This document shows, piece after piece, positions 24,335-33,980 of a DNA stretch of 49,405 nucleotides. This stretch comes from an uncultured Oscillospiraceae bacterium (GTDB taxonomy: Bacteria > Bacillota > Clostridia > Oscillospirales > Oscillospiraceae): positions 1-49,405 of the forward strand of contig CAAEKI010000002.1 in assembly GCA_900756495.1 (NCBI GenBank), given 5' to 3'. Every line of letters starts with the position of its first letter. Position 1 is the first letter of the stretch. The notes beneath the pieces were generated by a model. The model ran no database searches and was not told where the DNA came from. It saw only the letters and a program-made list of their open reading frames with translations. A program made the translations under genes and the position numbers.

Positions 24335-25738
24335 ATGAAAATCGTTTTTATTGTGCCGACCAGCCGACTGCGAAGATTTTTGCCCTACCGCCTGTGCGGC
24401 AGCTTTTACGGCCACTCCAATTCGATCACCGGGCCCCTTATCCTCGGAGGTATACTCAAAGAGGCGGGCCATCAGGTTGAGGTCTATGAGGAGCTGTATA
24501 CCACGCTGAACTACAGGAAAATCATGCCGGGCACAGATGTGTTCTGCCTCTACTCCATGACCTCAACCGCTCCCAGATGCTATGAACTGGCCGATAAGTT
24601 CCACAGAGAGACCAGGGCGAGGGTTCTGATAGGGGGATTTCATGCGAGCGCTTTGCCGGAAGAGGCGCTGACCCATGCAGATCAGGTTCTGGTGGGGGAG
24701 GGAGAGAAGGTTATTCTGGATGTTGTGGAGGGCCGCCTGACCGACCCCATCGTCCGCGGCCCCTGCGTGGAAAATTTGGACGAGGTGCCTTTTCCGAACT
24801 ACTCCATTTTAAAAACGAGATGTGTAACTGCCAACGTCATGTCCAGCCGGGGCTGTCCCTATTGCTGCTCCTTCTGCACCACTTCCCGTATGTTCCGGCC
24901 GTACCGCCGCCGCAGCGTTGAGAGTGTCATTGAGGAGCTGAGGTACTACAAGCGCCTGGGCTTTCAGTACATGAACTTTGAGGACGACAATTTTACTGCG
25001 GATCCGGACTACGCCAAAGAGATTTGCCGCCGGATGATTGGAGAGGGTCTGGTATTCCGGGAGACTTTTTTCTTTGGCCGCACTGATATGGCCCGGGATG
25101 AGGAATTGCTCTCTCTGCTGGAGCAGGCCCATTTGAACCGGGTGCTGGTGGGCATCGAGTCCTTGAATCAGGAGGCTCTGGACGCCATCCATAAGGGACA
25201 GCGCCTGTCCGATATCGAGGCCTGTGGCAGGGCTCTGTCACAGCACAAGATCCGGCTCATTGCCAGCATAGTGCTGGGCATTGATGCCGACAGCGCGGAG
25301 GATATCCGGCGGGCGGTGGACTTTACCAAACGGATTGGGGCCTATCAGCTCCAGCCCGCTATTCTCACTCCGTTCCCCGGAACAGAGGTCTATGAGCAGT
25401 ACCAACGGGAAGGGCGGCTGCTGGATATGGACTGGGAGCAGTATGACATGATGAACGTCACGTTCCGGCCCAAGCGTATGACCCCCTGGGAACTTCAGCA
25501 GGAGTTCATGAGGGCAGGGAAGCACTTCTATGATTTGCCCTCCTCTTTCCGCATCATGAAAAAATTTGGCCTGAACTATGGACTGAGGCGTCTTGGGCTT
25601 TGCGCGTCTGCCCGGCTGGGAGTGTTTGGCGAGGAGATGGCCTCCCGCTTTGCCAGAGGAACGCACTACTATCAGCTGCGTCACGAAGGCAGGGAGATCG
25701 CTGCCCAAAGGATGAAGAAAAAAGCGGCCGATGCATAA
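24335..25738 (+). CDS. B12-binding domain radical SAM protein
   Basis: A 467-residue class B-type radical SAM enzyme. Residues 1-140 look like a cobalamin-binding Rossmann domain (VLIGGFHASALPEEAL, VLVGEGEKVI). The radical SAM core starts at about residue 165 with the cluster motif SSRGCPYCCSFC (CxxxCxxC) and continues with EDDNFTADPDYAKEIC and LVGIESLNQEALDAIHKG. The C-terminal 110 residues are helical and basic. Such enzymes methylate or rearrange unactivated carbons; the substrate cannot be told here. It stands alone between two terminators with no biosynthetic partners, so it probably acts on a housekeeping or lipid substrate (inference). AGGAGG precedes the ATG. Confidence 0.88.
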   Translation: MKIVFIVPTSRLRRFLPYRLCGSFYGHSNSITGPLILGGILKEAGHQVEVYEELYTTLNYRKIMPGTDVFCLYSMTSTAPRCYELADKFHRETRARVLIGGFHASALPEEALTHADQVLVGEGEKVILDVVEGRLTDPIVRGPCVENLDEVPFPNYSILKTRCVTANVMSSRGCPYCCSFCTTSRMFRPYRRRSVESVIEELRYYKRLGFQYMNFEDDNFTADPDYAKEICRRMIGEGLVFRETFFFGRTDMARDEELLSLLEQAHLNRVLVGIESLNQEALDAIHKGQRLSDIEACGRALSQHKIRLIASIVLGIDADSAEDIRRAVDFTKRIGAYQLQPAILTPFPGTEVYEQYQREGRLLDMDWEQYDMMNVTFRPKRMTPWELQQEFMRAGKHFYDLPSSFRIMKKFGLNYGLRRLGLCASARLGVFGEEMASRFARGTHYYQLRHEGREIAAQRMKKKAADA

Positions 25739-25748
25739 GCAAGATATA

Positions 25749-25796
25749 AACACACAGCCCCGTGGAAAGCAGACGCACTCCATGGGGCTGTGTTCC
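25749..25796. terminator. Bidirectional terminator between convergent genes
   Basis: AACACACAGCCCCGTGG pairs with CCATGGGGCTGTGTT. T-rich tails on both sides serve the radical SAM gene (plus strand) and the Crp/Fnr gene (minus strand). Confidence 0.8.
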
Positions 25797-25806
25797 AGTT
25801 TTATGA

Positions 25807-26412
25807 TTACGCTCCCGCCACCAGATCCTCCAAGGCGGACTGGTTCAGGATGCGTATGGTGCGGTAGCCGGTCTCCAAAAGTCCCTGCCGCTCAAATTCA
25901 CCCAAAACCCTGCTGACGGTCACCCTGCTCACCCCCACGGAGGATCCAATCTCCTCATGGGTGCAGCGGAGGCCTCCGCTGACCGGAGAGAGAGAGAGCA
26001 GGTAGCGTGCAACCCGCTGATCGGCGCGGAGAAATGCCCCATCTACATGTGCGGAGAGAAGGCGCACGGTGTGGGCCAGATATTCCAGCATAGAAACCGC
26101 CAAATCCGGGTGGCGTGCGAAGACCTCCTCCAGGCGCCGCCGGTCCACCCCCACCAGAGCGCATTTGGTAACCGCTACTGCCGAGGATACCCTGGGCTGC
26201 CGGTCGAAAAAGGAGGCCTCGCCGATGAGATCCCCACTGTGATGAAGGGTGAGAATGCGCTCATCGCCCTCGGCGGAGCTGATGAAGCACCGGACAGAAC
26301 CAGAGAGGATGTAGTAGAACTCCTGGGCCTCGGTTCCCTGAAGATAAATGAGCTGTCCAGGGAAAAAAATCCTGGGCGTCTGGCGCTCGGCCAGAGGAGA
26401 CCATCTGTTCAT
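25807..26412 (-). CDS. Crp/Fnr family transcriptional regulator
   Basis: A 201-residue regulator. Residues 15-115 form a cyclic-nucleotide-binding-type beta barrel ([41 protein letters not shown]), then a long dimer helix, then a C-terminal winged HTH ([29 protein letters not shown], about residues 150-178). It lacks the N-terminal Cys set of oxygen-sensing FNR, so the effector is unknown. AGGAGG lies upstream of the start. It is divergent from leuCDB, with overlapping promoter regions and a TGTGC-N10-GCACA palindrome over its own -10 box, so self-repression and control of leuC are plausible. Confidence 0.92.
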   Translation of the reverse strand: MNRWSPLAERQTPRIFFPGQLIYLQGTEAQEFYYILSGSVRCFISSAEGDERILTLHHSGDLIGEASFFDRQPRVSSAVAVTKCALVGVDRRRLEEVFARHPDLAVSMLEYLAHTVRLLSAHVDGAFLRADQRVARYLLSLSPVSGGLRCTHEEIGSSVGVSRVTVSRVLGEFERQGLLETGYRTIRILNQSALEDLVAGA

Positions 26413-26439
26413 GCCACCCCTCCTTCCTCAAAATCATAT

Positions 26440-26459
26440 TGTGCTTTAATTGTAGCACA
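26440..26459. promoter_or_regulatory. Palindromic operator candidate between crp-type gene and leuC
   Basis: TGTGCTTTAATTGTAGCACA is a 20-base near-perfect palindrome (TGTGCT/AGCACA arms), resembling Crp-family sites (TGTGA-N6-TCACA). It covers the -10 box of the regulator's promoter and lies just upstream of the leuC -35 box. Confidence 0.55.
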
Positions 26460-26478
26460 CTTTACATTCATTGCGCAA
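26449..26478 (-). promoter_or_regulatory. Promoter of the Crp/Fnr gene
   Basis: On the minus strand: TTGCGC, 18 bases, TACAAT, 37 bases before the start codon. Confidence 0.6.
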
Positions 26479-26489
26479 CCAGGTATGAT
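26461..26489 (+). promoter_or_regulatory. Promoter of leuCDB
   Basis: TTTACA, 17 bases, TATGAT, 38 bases before the leuC start. It interleaves with the divergent promoter. Confidence 0.6.
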
Positions 26490-26526
26490 ATGCTGGACAC
26501 AAGAAAAAACAAGGAGGGACCCAAAG

Positions 26527-27786
26527 ATGGGAATGACCATGACCCAAAAAATTTTGGCTGCCCACGCAGGACTAGAGACGGTGGAGGCCGGGCAGCTCAT
26601 TGAAGGCCGTCTGGATCTGGTACAGGGCAACGACATCACCGCCCCTGTGGCAATTGCAGAATTTTATAAGGCGGGACTGACCGAGATTTTTGATAAAGAT
26701 AAGATCTCGCTGGTTCTGGATCACTCCACCCCTTGTAAGGATATAAAAACGGCCCAGCTCTGCGTCGCTGTGCGGGAATTTGCGAAGAAGTACGACATTA
26801 CCCATTTCTACGACGTTGGCGACATGGGAGTAGAGCACGCCCTGGTTCCTGAAAAGGGCCTGGCTGCGCCTGGTGAGCTGATCATTGGGGCCGATTCCCA
26901 TACATGTACTTACGGTGCCTTGGGCGCTTTTTCTACCGGTGTAGGGTCCACCGATATGGCCGCCGGTATGGCAACAGGGATGGCTTGGTTCAAGGTGCCC
27001 TCCGCTATCCGAGTTATCCTGAAGGGGAAGCTCCAGTCCTGTGTCTCGGGCAAAGATGTGATCCTTCACCTCATTGGACTTATTGGTGTGGATGGCGCTC
27101 GCTACAAGTCCCTGGAATTCACCGGGGAGGGGGTGGCAGCCCTCTCTATGGATGACCGGCTCACCATTGCTAATATGGCGATTGAGGCTGGGGCTAAAAA
27201 TGGCATATTTCCAGTGGATGATAAGACCCGCGCTTATCTGGAAGGCCGTGTGAGCCGCCCTTGGACCGCCTATGAGGCCGACCCTGATGCCGCGTATGAC
27301 AGCGAAGTAGTTATTGATCTAAATACTTTGGAACCCACAGTTGCGTTACCTCATTTGCCCTCCAATACCCGTACAATCGGTGAGGTAGTCGGAATGCCCA
27401 TCCAGCAGGTAGTGATTGGTTCCTGTACGAACGGCCGTTTGGATGACCTGCGGCAGGCTGCCGCGATTCTCAAGGGACGTAAGGTGGCCAAGGGAGTGCG
27501 CTGCATTGTAATTCCGGCGACCCAGCAGATTACTTTGGACGCTATGGCTGAGGGGTTGATTCAGGCCTTTATTGAGGCTGGCTGCGCCGTATCTACGCCT
27601 ACCTGCGGCCCTTGCCTGGGCGGGCACATGGGTGTACTCTCCGACAATGAGCGGGCTATATCCACGACTAACCGTAATTTTGTGGGCCGCATGGGCCCTG
27701 TATCATCGGAGATTATTTTGTCTAACCCCGCTGTAGCTGCCGCATCTGCCGTGGCCGGCTGTATCGCAGATCCCCGCAAACTGTAA
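26527..27786 (+). CDS. leuC: 3-isopropylmalate dehydratase large subunit
   Basis: A 419-residue aconitase-family protein of the short (archaeal/clostridial) type. It carries the [4Fe-4S] ligands as [13 protein letters not shown] and CGPCLGG, plus [21 protein letters not shown]. With LeuD it isomerises 2- to 3-isopropylmalate in leucine synthesis. The family also includes homoaconitase-like enzymes, but leuD and leuB follow directly, so the leucine role is favoured. The ATG with AAGGAGG upstream is chosen; two more in-frame ATGs follow within four codons. leuA is not in the window. Confidence 0.93.
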   Translation: MGMTMTQKILAAHAGLETVEAGQLIEGRLDLVQGNDITAPVAIAEFYKAGLTEIFDKDKISLVLDHSTPCKDIKTAQLCVAVREFAKKYDITHFYDVGDMGVEHALVPEKGLAAPGELIIGADSHTCTYGALGAFSTGVGSTDMAAGMATGMAWFKVPSAIRVILKGKLQSCVSGKDVILHLIGLIGVDGARYKSLEFTGEGVAALSMDDRLTIANMAIEAGAKNGIFPVDDKTRAYLEGRVSRPWTAYEADPDAAYDSEVVIDLNTLEPTVALPHLPSNTRTIGEVVGMPIQQVVIGSCTNGRLDDLRQAAAILKGRKVAKGVRCIVIPATQQITLDAMAEGLIQAFIEAGCAVSTPTCGPCLGGHMGVLSDNERAISTTNRNFVGRMGPVSSEIILSNPAVAAASAVAGCIADPRKL

Positions 27787-27801
27787 GGGAGGTATACTGG
27801 A

Positions 27802-28287
27802 ATGAAGGTTTACAAATATGGTGACAACGTGGATACCGATGTGATCATCCCCGCCCGGTATCTCAATGCCCACGACGATAAGTCCTTGGCCGCGCATTGC
27901 ATGGAAGACATTGACGCCGATTTTTCCTCCACTGTGGAGCCGGGAGACATTATTGTAGCCGGAAATAATTTTGGCTGCGGTTCCTCACGCGAGCACGCGC
28001 CCCTGGCCATCAAGGCCAGCGGTGTAAAGTGCGTCATCGCCCCCTCCTTTGCCCGCATTTTCTACCGCAATGCCATTAATATCGGGTTCCCCATCATGGA
28101 GTGCCCTGAGGCTGCCGAAGAGATCCAGGCTGGGGATACCGTAAGCGTGGATTTCAAAACCGGCGTCATTGTGGATGAGACGACGGGAAAGAGCTATCAG
28201 GCTGCTCCATTCCCGGCGTTTGTGGAAGGCATTATTGAGAGCGGCGGACTGCTGAAGTCTCTGAAGGCGAGAGGAGCGGCAAAATAA
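27802..28287 (+). CDS. leuD: 3-isopropylmalate dehydratase small subunit
   Basis: A 161-residue swivelling domain partner of LeuC. It shows the expected [37 protein letters not shown] and [15 protein letters not shown] motifs. It lies 15 bases after leuC with GGGAGG upstream, and leuB begins one base after its stop. Complete length. Confidence 0.95.
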   Translation: MKVYKYGDNVDTDVIIPARYLNAHDDKSLAAHCMEDIDADFSSTVEPGDIIVAGNNFGCGSSREHAPLAIKASGVKCVIAPSFARIFYRNAINIGFPIMECPEAAEEIQAGDTVSVDFKTGVIVDETTGKSYQAAPFPAFVEGIIESGGLLKSLKARGAAK

Positions 28288-28288
28288 A

Positions 28289-29365
28289 ATGCACTACAAG
28301 ATTGCGCTGATCAAGGGCGACGGCATTGGCCCGGAGGTGGTCAATGAGGCTGTGGGCGTTCTGGAGGCTGTGGGTAAGAAATTCGGTCACACCTATGAGT
28401 TCGTGGATATTCTGCTGGGGGGATGCGCCACCGACGCGGTTGGAAAAAGCTACCCTGACGGTACCGCTGAGAAGTGCAGGGCCTGCGACGCGGTTCTGCT
28501 GGGGGCGGTGGGCGGCCCGAAGTGGGGCTCCGATAAGCCGGCTGAGCAGCGGCCTGAGACCGCCTTGCTGGCCATCCGCAAGGATTTGGGACTCTATGCC
28601 AACCTGCGCCCTGCAACGCTCCGGGCGCCCCTGGCCTCTGCCTGTCCGCTGAAGAAGGAGACCGCTGAAAGGGGCATTGACTTAATGATGGTCCGGGAGC
28701 TCACCGGCGGTATCTACTTTGGAAAGCGGGGCCGTTACGACACCCCGGACCGCGGAGTTGAGTGCACCGACCTCATGGCCTATTCCGAGCAGGAGATCGA
28801 GCGTATTGGACGGCGGGCATTTGAGCTTGCGCGTCTGCGCCGCGGGAAGGTCTCCAGTGTGGACAAGGCCAACGTCTTGGAGACGTCGCGCCTCTGGCGG
28901 TCAGTGATGCACCGACTGGCGGAGGAGTATTCCGACGTGTCCTATGAGGATGTGCTGGTCGATAACTGCGCCATGCAGATTGTAAAGGATCCCGGACAGT
29001 TTGACGTGGTGGTCACCGAGAATATGTTTGGCGATATTCTCTCTGATGAGGCCAGCATGGTTACCGGTTCCATCGGCCTGCTGCCCTCGGCCTCCATCGG
29101 GGACACGGCGCCCGGTCTCTATGAGCCGATCCACGGATCAGCCCCCGATATTGCTGGGCAGGACAAAGCCAATCCTATCGCCACAATTTTGTCGGTGGCC
29201 ATGATGTTCCGTTACTCTTTCCAGCGGGCCGCGGAGGCCGATGCAATTGAAACAGCGGTAGACGCAGTACTTGCTGAGGGGTGGAGGACGCCGGATATCG
29301 CCGAGAGCGGTGTGAGCCCCATTGGAACCAGAGAGATGGGAAGACGTATCCGGGAAAAGATTTAA
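28289..29365 (+). CDS. leuB: 3-isopropylmalate dehydrogenase
   Basis: A 358-residue NAD-dependent enzyme that oxidises and decarboxylates 3-isopropylmalate to 2-oxoisocaproate. It has the N-terminal [14 protein letters not shown], the substrate arginines in [10 protein letters not shown] and [11 protein letters not shown], and [14 protein letters not shown] with [20 protein letters not shown] near the end. It completes the leuCDB unit and is followed by a terminator. Confidence 0.96.
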   Translation: MHYKIALIKGDGIGPEVVNEAVGVLEAVGKKFGHTYEFVDILLGGCATDAVGKSYPDGTAEKCRACDAVLLGAVGGPKWGSDKPAEQRPETALLAIRKDLGLYANLRPATLRAPLASACPLKKETAERGIDLMMVRELTGGIYFGKRGRYDTPDRGVECTDLMAYSEQEIERIGRRAFELARLRRGKVSSVDKANVLETSRLWRSVMHRLAEEYSDVSYEDVLVDNCAMQIVKDPGQFDVVVTENMFGDILSDEASMVTGSIGLLPSASIGDTAPGLYEPIHGSAPDIAGQDKANPIATILSVAMMFRYSFQRAAEADAIETAVDAVLAEGWRTPDIAESGVSPIGTREMGRRIREKI

Positions 29366-29385
29366 TCCGGCAGATTGTTTGACAG

Positions 29386-29430
29386 AAAGGACATCAGAGC
29401 AGTGCAGTGAGCTGCTCCGATGTCCTTTTG
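29386..29430 (+). terminator. Terminator after leuB
   Basis: AAAGGACATCAGAGCAG pairs with CTGCTCCGATGTCCTTT (one mismatch), ending in TTTTG. Confidence 0.85.
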
Positions 29431-29474
29431 TGCAGCTTCTCTCAGGGACCCACATCGCTGTGGCCGCCTTTTCC

Positions 29475-29503
29475 TTGCCATCTGTCCGAGTATCTGCTAA
29501 AAT
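29475..29503 (+). promoter_or_regulatory. Promoter of coaX
   Basis: TTGCCA, 17 bases, TAAAAT, 33 bases before the coaX start. Confidence 0.65.
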
Positions 29504-29536
29504 ACATCTTGACAAGAACTGTTGGAGGTGGCAAAA

Positions 29537-30322
29537 TTGGTCCTGGCTGTCGACGTTGGGAATTCTACGACTACCATCGGCCTGTTTGACGAGGATGGAA
29601 GGCCGGTATTCTTCTCTGATATTGCAACCTCATGCCGTAAGTCCACGGATGAGTGTGCCATTGACCTGCTCGGCGTCTTTCAGCTTTACGCAGCCGATAT
29701 TCAGAAGGTAGACGGATCCATTATCTCCTGTGTGGTGCCCCCTCTGGAAGCCAGCATTACCGGCGCTGTGGCGCGGCTTACCGGGCGCAGCCCTATGGTA
29801 GTCGGTCCGGGCATCAGGACGGGGCTGAATATCCGCTCCGACCTGCACAATCAGCTGGGCGGGGATATTGTAGCTTCTGCCGTGGCTGCAGTGGCGCACT
29901 ATGCGTCGCCGGTTATCGTCATTGATATGGGAACAGCCACGACCTTTTCTCTATTGAAAAATGGCGTCTACGAGGGATGCGCGATTTGTCCCGGTGTCCG
30001 GCTGGGAGTGGAGGCGCTGTCAGAGCGGGCTGCTGAACTGCCGCATATTTCAGTAGAACGCCCTCCCACACCCCTGGGGCGTAATACGGTGGATGCGATG
30101 CGCTCCGGTGTCCTGTATGGAAATGCCGGCTTGGTGGACAGTATGATCGCCCGCTTTGAAGAGGCGGGTGGGGAAGAGGCGGCTTCCGTCGTTGCGACGG
30201 GAGGAAACGCATTGCCGATTTTGGAGTATTGCAACAGAAACATTATTTACGATCCCAATCTGCTGATGGATGGGCTTTATCTGATTTATAAGAAGAATGC
30301 AGAAAAGCACCGGAAAGGATAA
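29537..30322 (+). CDS. coaX: Type III pantothenate kinase
   Basis: A 261-residue ASKHA-fold kinase that phosphorylates pantothenate, the first step of coenzyme A synthesis, and is not inhibited by CoA. It shows LAVDVGNSTTTIGLFD, GPGIRTGLNI, VIDMGTATTFSLL and ATGGNALPIL. The TTG start (M for Leu before VLAVD) is chosen because GGAGGTGG lies six bases before it. An earlier in-frame TTG would put that ribosome site inside the gene. An ECF S component follows, suggesting vitamin uptake linked to kinase trapping. Confidence 0.94.
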   Translation: MVLAVDVGNSTTTIGLFDEDGRPVFFSDIATSCRKSTDECAIDLLGVFQLYAADIQKVDGSIISCVVPPLEASITGAVARLTGRSPMVVGPGIRTGLNIRSDLHNQLGGDIVASAVAAVAHYASPVIVIDMGTATTFSLLKNGVYEGCAICPGVRLGVEALSERAAELPHISVERPPTPLGRNTVDAMRSGVLYGNAGLVDSMIARFEEAGGEEAASVVATGGNALPILEYCNRNIIYDPNLLMDGLYLIYKKNAEKHRKG

Positions 30323-30454
30323 GCTGATTGCGGAGCGGGAACAGGCGGAACGAAACTCCGCCTTACATAAGTGCTCAACGGCTCCCTTGGCGCCGTGAGT
30401 AAATAGATTGCCCTGCATCCTCCAAGAGAGGAGCGGGAGCAGGAGGTAACATTT
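30323..30454 (+). promoter_or_regulatory. Structured leader of the ECF S component gene
   Basis: A 132-base gap with three consecutive hairpins: GGCGGA-N7-TCCGCC (30344-30361), ACGGC/GCCGT (about 30378-30397), and CCTGC...GCAGG bordering the AGGAGG ribosome site. I cannot match it to a known riboswitch class by eye. Confidence 0.35.
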
Positions 30455-31036
30455 ATGTATCAGAAAACCCGTACCCTGACTGGCTTGGCAATTTTGACGG
30501 CGATCATTGTAGTATTGCAGATTGTCGCCTCTTTTGTCAAGTTCGGTCCCTTCTCCATCACCCTGGCCCTAGCCCCTATTATCATCGGGGCTGCGCTGTA
30601 CGGCCCCAAGGCAGGCGCCTATTTAGGCGGCGTCTTCGGCTTGGTGGTTTGGATTGCCTGCGTGCTTGGCTGGGATCCTGGCGGAAATGTCCTGTGGACC
30701 GCCCGCCCGCTGGTGACCTTTCTGTTGTGCCTAGTAAAGGGAGCACTGGCCGGCTTGGCAGCAGGCGCCGTGTTCCGCGCCGTCTCCAAGCGCAGGGCAA
30801 TGCCGGCGGCAATTCTGTCCGGTATTGTATGTCCCGTTGTCAATACCGGCATCTTTCTCCTTGGTCTGTCCCTCTGCTACTATGAGACGCTGGTGGCCTG
30901 GGCGGGTGGAACCGCGCTGGTCTACTATGTGATTACAGGGTTGGTCGGCATCAATTTTGTTTTGGAGCTGGTCATCAATATGGTGCTCAGCAGCGTCATC
31001 GTCCGTGTCGTGCATGCCCGCACAGCGGTCGCCTGA
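30455..31036 (+). CDS. ECF transporter S component (possibly pantothenate)
   Basis: A 193-residue integral membrane protein with about six helices: TGLAILTAIIVVLQIVASF, then TLALAPIIIGAALYGPKAGAYLG, then CLVKGALAGLAAGAVF, AAILSGIVCPVVNTGIFLLG and two near the end. This is the pattern of substrate-binding S components of energy-coupling factor vitamin transporters. The position after coaX suggests pantothenate (PanT-like), but the S fold itself does not reveal the vitamin. The shared EcfAAT module is not in the window. A strong terminator follows and is shared with dapB on the other strand. Confidence 0.85.
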   Translation: MYQKTRTLTGLAILTAIIVVLQIVASFVKFGPFSITLALAPIIIGAALYGPKAGAYLGGVFGLVVWIACVLGWDPGGNVLWTARPLVTFLLCLVKGALAGLAAGAVFRAVSKRRAMPAAILSGIVCPVVNTGIFLLGLSLCYYETLVAWAGGTALVYYVITGLVGINFVLELVINMVLSSVIVRVVHARTAVA

Positions 31037-31056
31037 AAGCAGGAATTATAACAATA

Positions 31057-31095
31057 GAAAAGGCGTTCACGGTCTCGTCCGTGAACGCCTTTTTC
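31057..31095. terminator. Bidirectional terminator between ECF gene and dapB
   Basis: AAAAGGCGTTCACGG pairs with CCGTGAACGCCTTTT with T runs on both strands. Confidence 0.9.
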
Positions 31096-31107
31096 CATCT
31101 GCTTCGT

Positions 31108-31869
31108 TCAGATTCCAGCCACCAGATCGGCCATAGAGTAGAGGCCGGGCTCCTCTACTCCGGCCAGGAAGCGGGCGGCCCGAACGGCGCCGGAGGCGAA
31201 GACTTCCCGGCTCATCGCCGAGTGCTTGATTTCAATAACCTCATCCCGGCCGGCGAAGATAACCTCGTGGTCGCCCACAATATTGCCGCCGCGCACTGCT
31301 GAGATGCCAATTTCATGACGATCCCGCGCTCTGCGCACACTGTGCCTGTCGTAGATATACTGAGGATGATAGGGAAGCGCAGATGCGGCAGCTTCAGCCA
31401 GCATCAGAGCTGTACCGCTGGGAGCGTCCACCTTGCGGTTATGGTGCCGCTCCACAATCTCAACATCGTAGTGTTCTCCCAGCACGGCTGCCGCCCGTTT
31501 GATCAGATCGACAAGGACATTGACGCCCAGCGACATATTGGCGGATCGAAAGATGGGAATTGACTTTGCCGCCTGGTCAATGGCAGACAGATCTGCGGGG
31601 GAGTAGCCTGTGGTAGCCAGCACCAGAGGTATTTTTTGGGAGACGCCAAGTTCAAGCAGAGCGGGCAGTGCAGAGGGGTGAGAGAAGTCGATAATCACAC
31701 TGGCCTCACCGGTGAACTCAGCTGGGGAGGAGTAGACGGGATAGTCCCGCTCACCCTGCCCCAGCAGGTCGAAACCGGCGGCAATCTCCACATCTGCCTC
31801 ACCACGGCAGATAGATTCCACCACTCGGCCCATATGGCCGTTGCAGCCGGAAATAATAAGCCTCAGCAT
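31108..31869 (-). CDS. dapB: 4-hydroxy-tetrahydrodipicolinate reductase
   Basis: A 253-residue NAD(P)H enzyme of the lysine/diaminopimelate pathway. It shows the dinucleotide-binding ISGCNGHMGRVV, the family motif ERHHNRKVDAPSGTAL with the catalytic His and Lys, and VIIDFSHPSAL. It is the last gene of asd-dapA-dapB, 49 bases after dapA. Its products feed peptidoglycan diaminopimelate and, during sporulation, dipicolinic acid for the spore core. Confidence 0.96.
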   Translation of the reverse strand: MLRLIISGCNGHMGRVVESICRGEADVEIAAGFDLLGQGERDYPVYSSPAEFTGEASVIIDFSHPSALPALLELGVSQKIPLVLATTGYSPADLSAIDQAAKSIPIFRSANMSLGVNVLVDLIKRAAAVLGEHYDVEIVERHHNRKVDAPSGTALMLAEAAASALPYHPQYIYDRHSVRRARDRHEIGISAVRGGNIVGDHEVIFAGRDEVIEIKHSAMSREVFASGAVRAARFLAGVEEPGLYSMADLVAGI

Positions 31870-31918
31870 GCGCGTCCAACATCCTTTCCGCCTCGAAGGC
31901 GCATCAGTAAATGCTTTT

Positions 31919-32806
31919 TTACAGCAGGCCCACCTTTGCCATAGCCGCCTTCAGAACATCCAGGTGTCCGTTGGTCATATCGCACAGGGGAAGGCGCAAG
32001 GGCCCTGCCTCTTTGCCGACCAAATTGAGGGCAGCCTTGATAGGAATTGGGTTGACTTCAATGAACAGGGCGTCAATAAACTCCATATAATCCAGCTGGA
32101 TGCGGGAGGCCTCTTCGAACCTGCCGTCCAGACACAGATGGGTCATGTTGACCATGATTTCGGGCGCAATATTGGCTACCACTGAAATAACGCCTTTGGC
32201 GCCCAGGGACATCATGGGAACCACCTGATCGTCGTTGCCGGACCAGATATAAAAATCGTCGCCGCAGAGGTAGCGCGTATGCGCCAGCAGGGAAAAATTC
32301 CCGCTTGCCTCCTTAATGCCGTTGATTTTGGGGTTCTGGGAGAGCTCCCTGTAGGTCTCTGCCGTAAAGGACACGCCGGTGCGGGATGGAACATTATAGA
32401 GGATAATCGGCAATTCGGTGCGTTCAGCAATGTACTCGTAGTGCTTGAGCAGACCGGTCTGGCTGGCCTTATTGTAATAGGGTGTGACGTGGAGCAGCGC
32501 GTCCGCGCCGGAGTCTTCGGCGTGCTGAGACAGGTAGACGGCTGCGGAAGTATCGTTGCTGCCGGCACCGGCGATGACCTTGACGCGGTGATTGACCTTC
32601 TTCACGCAGTACTCTACAGCGGCAATGTGCTCACGGATAGAAAGCGTGGCGCACTCGCCAGTGGTGCCGCAGACACAGATGGCGTCTACGCCGCCGGCGA
32701 TTTGCTGCTCAATCAGGGCGCCGAACGCGTCGTAGTTGATGGCGCCGCTCTGGTCAAAGGGGGTCACAATGGCGGTACAGGCGCCGGTAAAGACGGGTTC
32801 TCTCAT
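31919..32806 (-). CDS. dapA: 4-hydroxy-tetrahydrodipicolinate synthase
   Basis: A 295-residue TIM-barrel aldolase condensing pyruvate with aspartate semialdehyde. It shows TACTAIVTPF-type start (GACTAIVTPFDQSG), GTTGECATLS, YNVPSRTGV (catalytic Tyr) and the Schiff-base Lys in NGIKEASGN. AGGAGG precedes the start. It lies six bases after asd in the lysine-riboswitch operon. Confidence 0.97.
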   Translation of the reverse strand: MREPVFTGACTAIVTPFDQSGAINYDAFGALIEQQIAGGVDAICVCGTTGECATLSIREHIAAVEYCVKKVNHRVKVIAGAGSNDTSAAVYLSQHAEDSGADALLHVTPYYNKASQTGLLKHYEYIAERTELPIILYNVPSRTGVSFTAETYRELSQNPKINGIKEASGNFSLLAHTRYLCGDDFYIWSGNDDQVVPMMSLGAKGVISVVANIAPEIMVNMTHLCLDGRFEEASRIQLDYMEFIDALFIEVNPIPIKAALNLVGKEAGPLRLPLCDMTNGHLDVLKAAMAKVGLL

Positions 32807-32812
32807 AATTGA

Positions 32813-33901
32813 TTACCTCCTGGTGATATACTCCTCGGCGCACAGCAGCTCGGCCAGAAGGACCGCGCCGCCGGCAGCGCCGCGGAGCGTATTGTGAGAC
32901 AGACAGACAAATTTATAGTCATACTGGGTGTCGGGGCGGAGACGGCCGATGGAGACAGCCATGCCCCGCTCCAGTTCCCGATCCAGCCGGGTCTGAGGGC
33001 GGTTTTCCTCCTCAAAATAGTGCAGGAATTGTTTAGGGGCGGTGGGAAGATTCAGCTCTTGTGCGCGTCCTTTGAATGCGGCCCAGATATCTCTGATCTC
33101 CTGTATGGAGGGTTTGTTGTCAAAGCTGGCGAAGACGGCGGCCATATGTCCGTTGGAGACCGGGACACGCAGACACTGGGCGGTGATACTGGGGGAGCTG
33201 GCGTTGACGATAACGCCGTTTTCCACTCTGCCCCACAGCTTCATGGGCTCCCGTTCGCTCTTCTCCTCCTCGCCGCCGATGTAGGGGATGACATTGTCCA
33301 GCATCTCGGGCCAGGTTTCAAAGGTTTTGCCGGCGCCAGAGATAGCCTGATAAGTGCAGACCAGGACCTGCTTCAGACCAAATTTGTCCTTGAGAGGGGT
33401 CAGAGCGGGGACGTAGCTCTGGAGGGAGCAATTGGATTTGACAGCGATAAAGCCGCGTTTCGTGCCCAGCCGCTTTCGCTGCGCAGCGATTACGGCGAGA
33501 TGCTCCGGATTGATCTCGGGTACTACCATGGGTACGTCGGCGGTCCAACGGTGGGCGGAGTTGTTGGATACCACGGGACATTCGTGCCTGGCATAGGCCT
33601 CCTCCAGCGCCTGGATCTCCTCTTTTTTCATATCTACAGCGGAGAAGACGAAATCTACCAGAGAGGAAATCTTCTCCACGTCAGTCTCGGCGTTCATGAC
33701 GATCATTCCCTTGGCTTCCTGAGGCATGGGCGTATCCATGGCCCAGCGGGAACCGATGGCTTCCTCATAGGTTTTACCCGCAGAGCGGGCGCTGGCGGCA
33801 ATGACAGTGAGCTGGAACCAGGGGTGATTCTCCATCAGCGTGACAAAGCGCTGTCCCACCATGCCGGTGCCTCCAATGATCCCAACTTTATATTTTTCCA
33901 T
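32813..33901 (-). CDS. asd: Aspartate-semialdehyde dehydrogenase (archaeal/fungal-type)
   Basis: A 362-residue NADPH enzyme that reduces aspartyl phosphate to the semialdehyde, the branch point for lysine, threonine and methionine. The N-terminal GIIGGTGMVGQRFV binds NADP. The active-site Cys is in VKSNCSLQSY, and the longer 360-residue form with FSAVD and CTYQAISGAGKT fits the archaeal/fungal-like subgroup found in many Clostridia. It is first in the operon behind a lysine riboswitch. GGGAGG precedes the ATG. Confidence 0.95.
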   Translation of the reverse strand: MEKYKVGIIGGTGMVGQRFVTLMENHPWFQLTVIAASARSAGKTYEEAIGSRWAMDTPMPQEAKGMIVMNAETDVEKISSLVDFVFSAVDMKKEEIQALEEAYARHECPVVSNNSAHRWTADVPMVVPEINPEHLAVIAAQRKRLGTKRGFIAVKSNCSLQSYVPALTPLKDKFGLKQVLVCTYQAISGAGKTFETWPEMLDNVIPYIGGEEEKSEREPMKLWGRVENGVIVNASSPSITAQCLRVPVSNGHMAAVFASFDNKPSIQEIRDIWAAFKGRAQELNLPTAPKQFLHYFEEENRPQTRLDRELERGMAVSIGRLRPDTQYDYKFVCLSHNTLRGAAGGAVLLAELLCAEEYITRR

Positions 33902-33980
33902 CTCCAGAACCTCCCAATGTTCTTAATTTATTGTATTCGCACTCCGCTCAAAAAGAGACAGCGGAAAACAATCGAGATAA

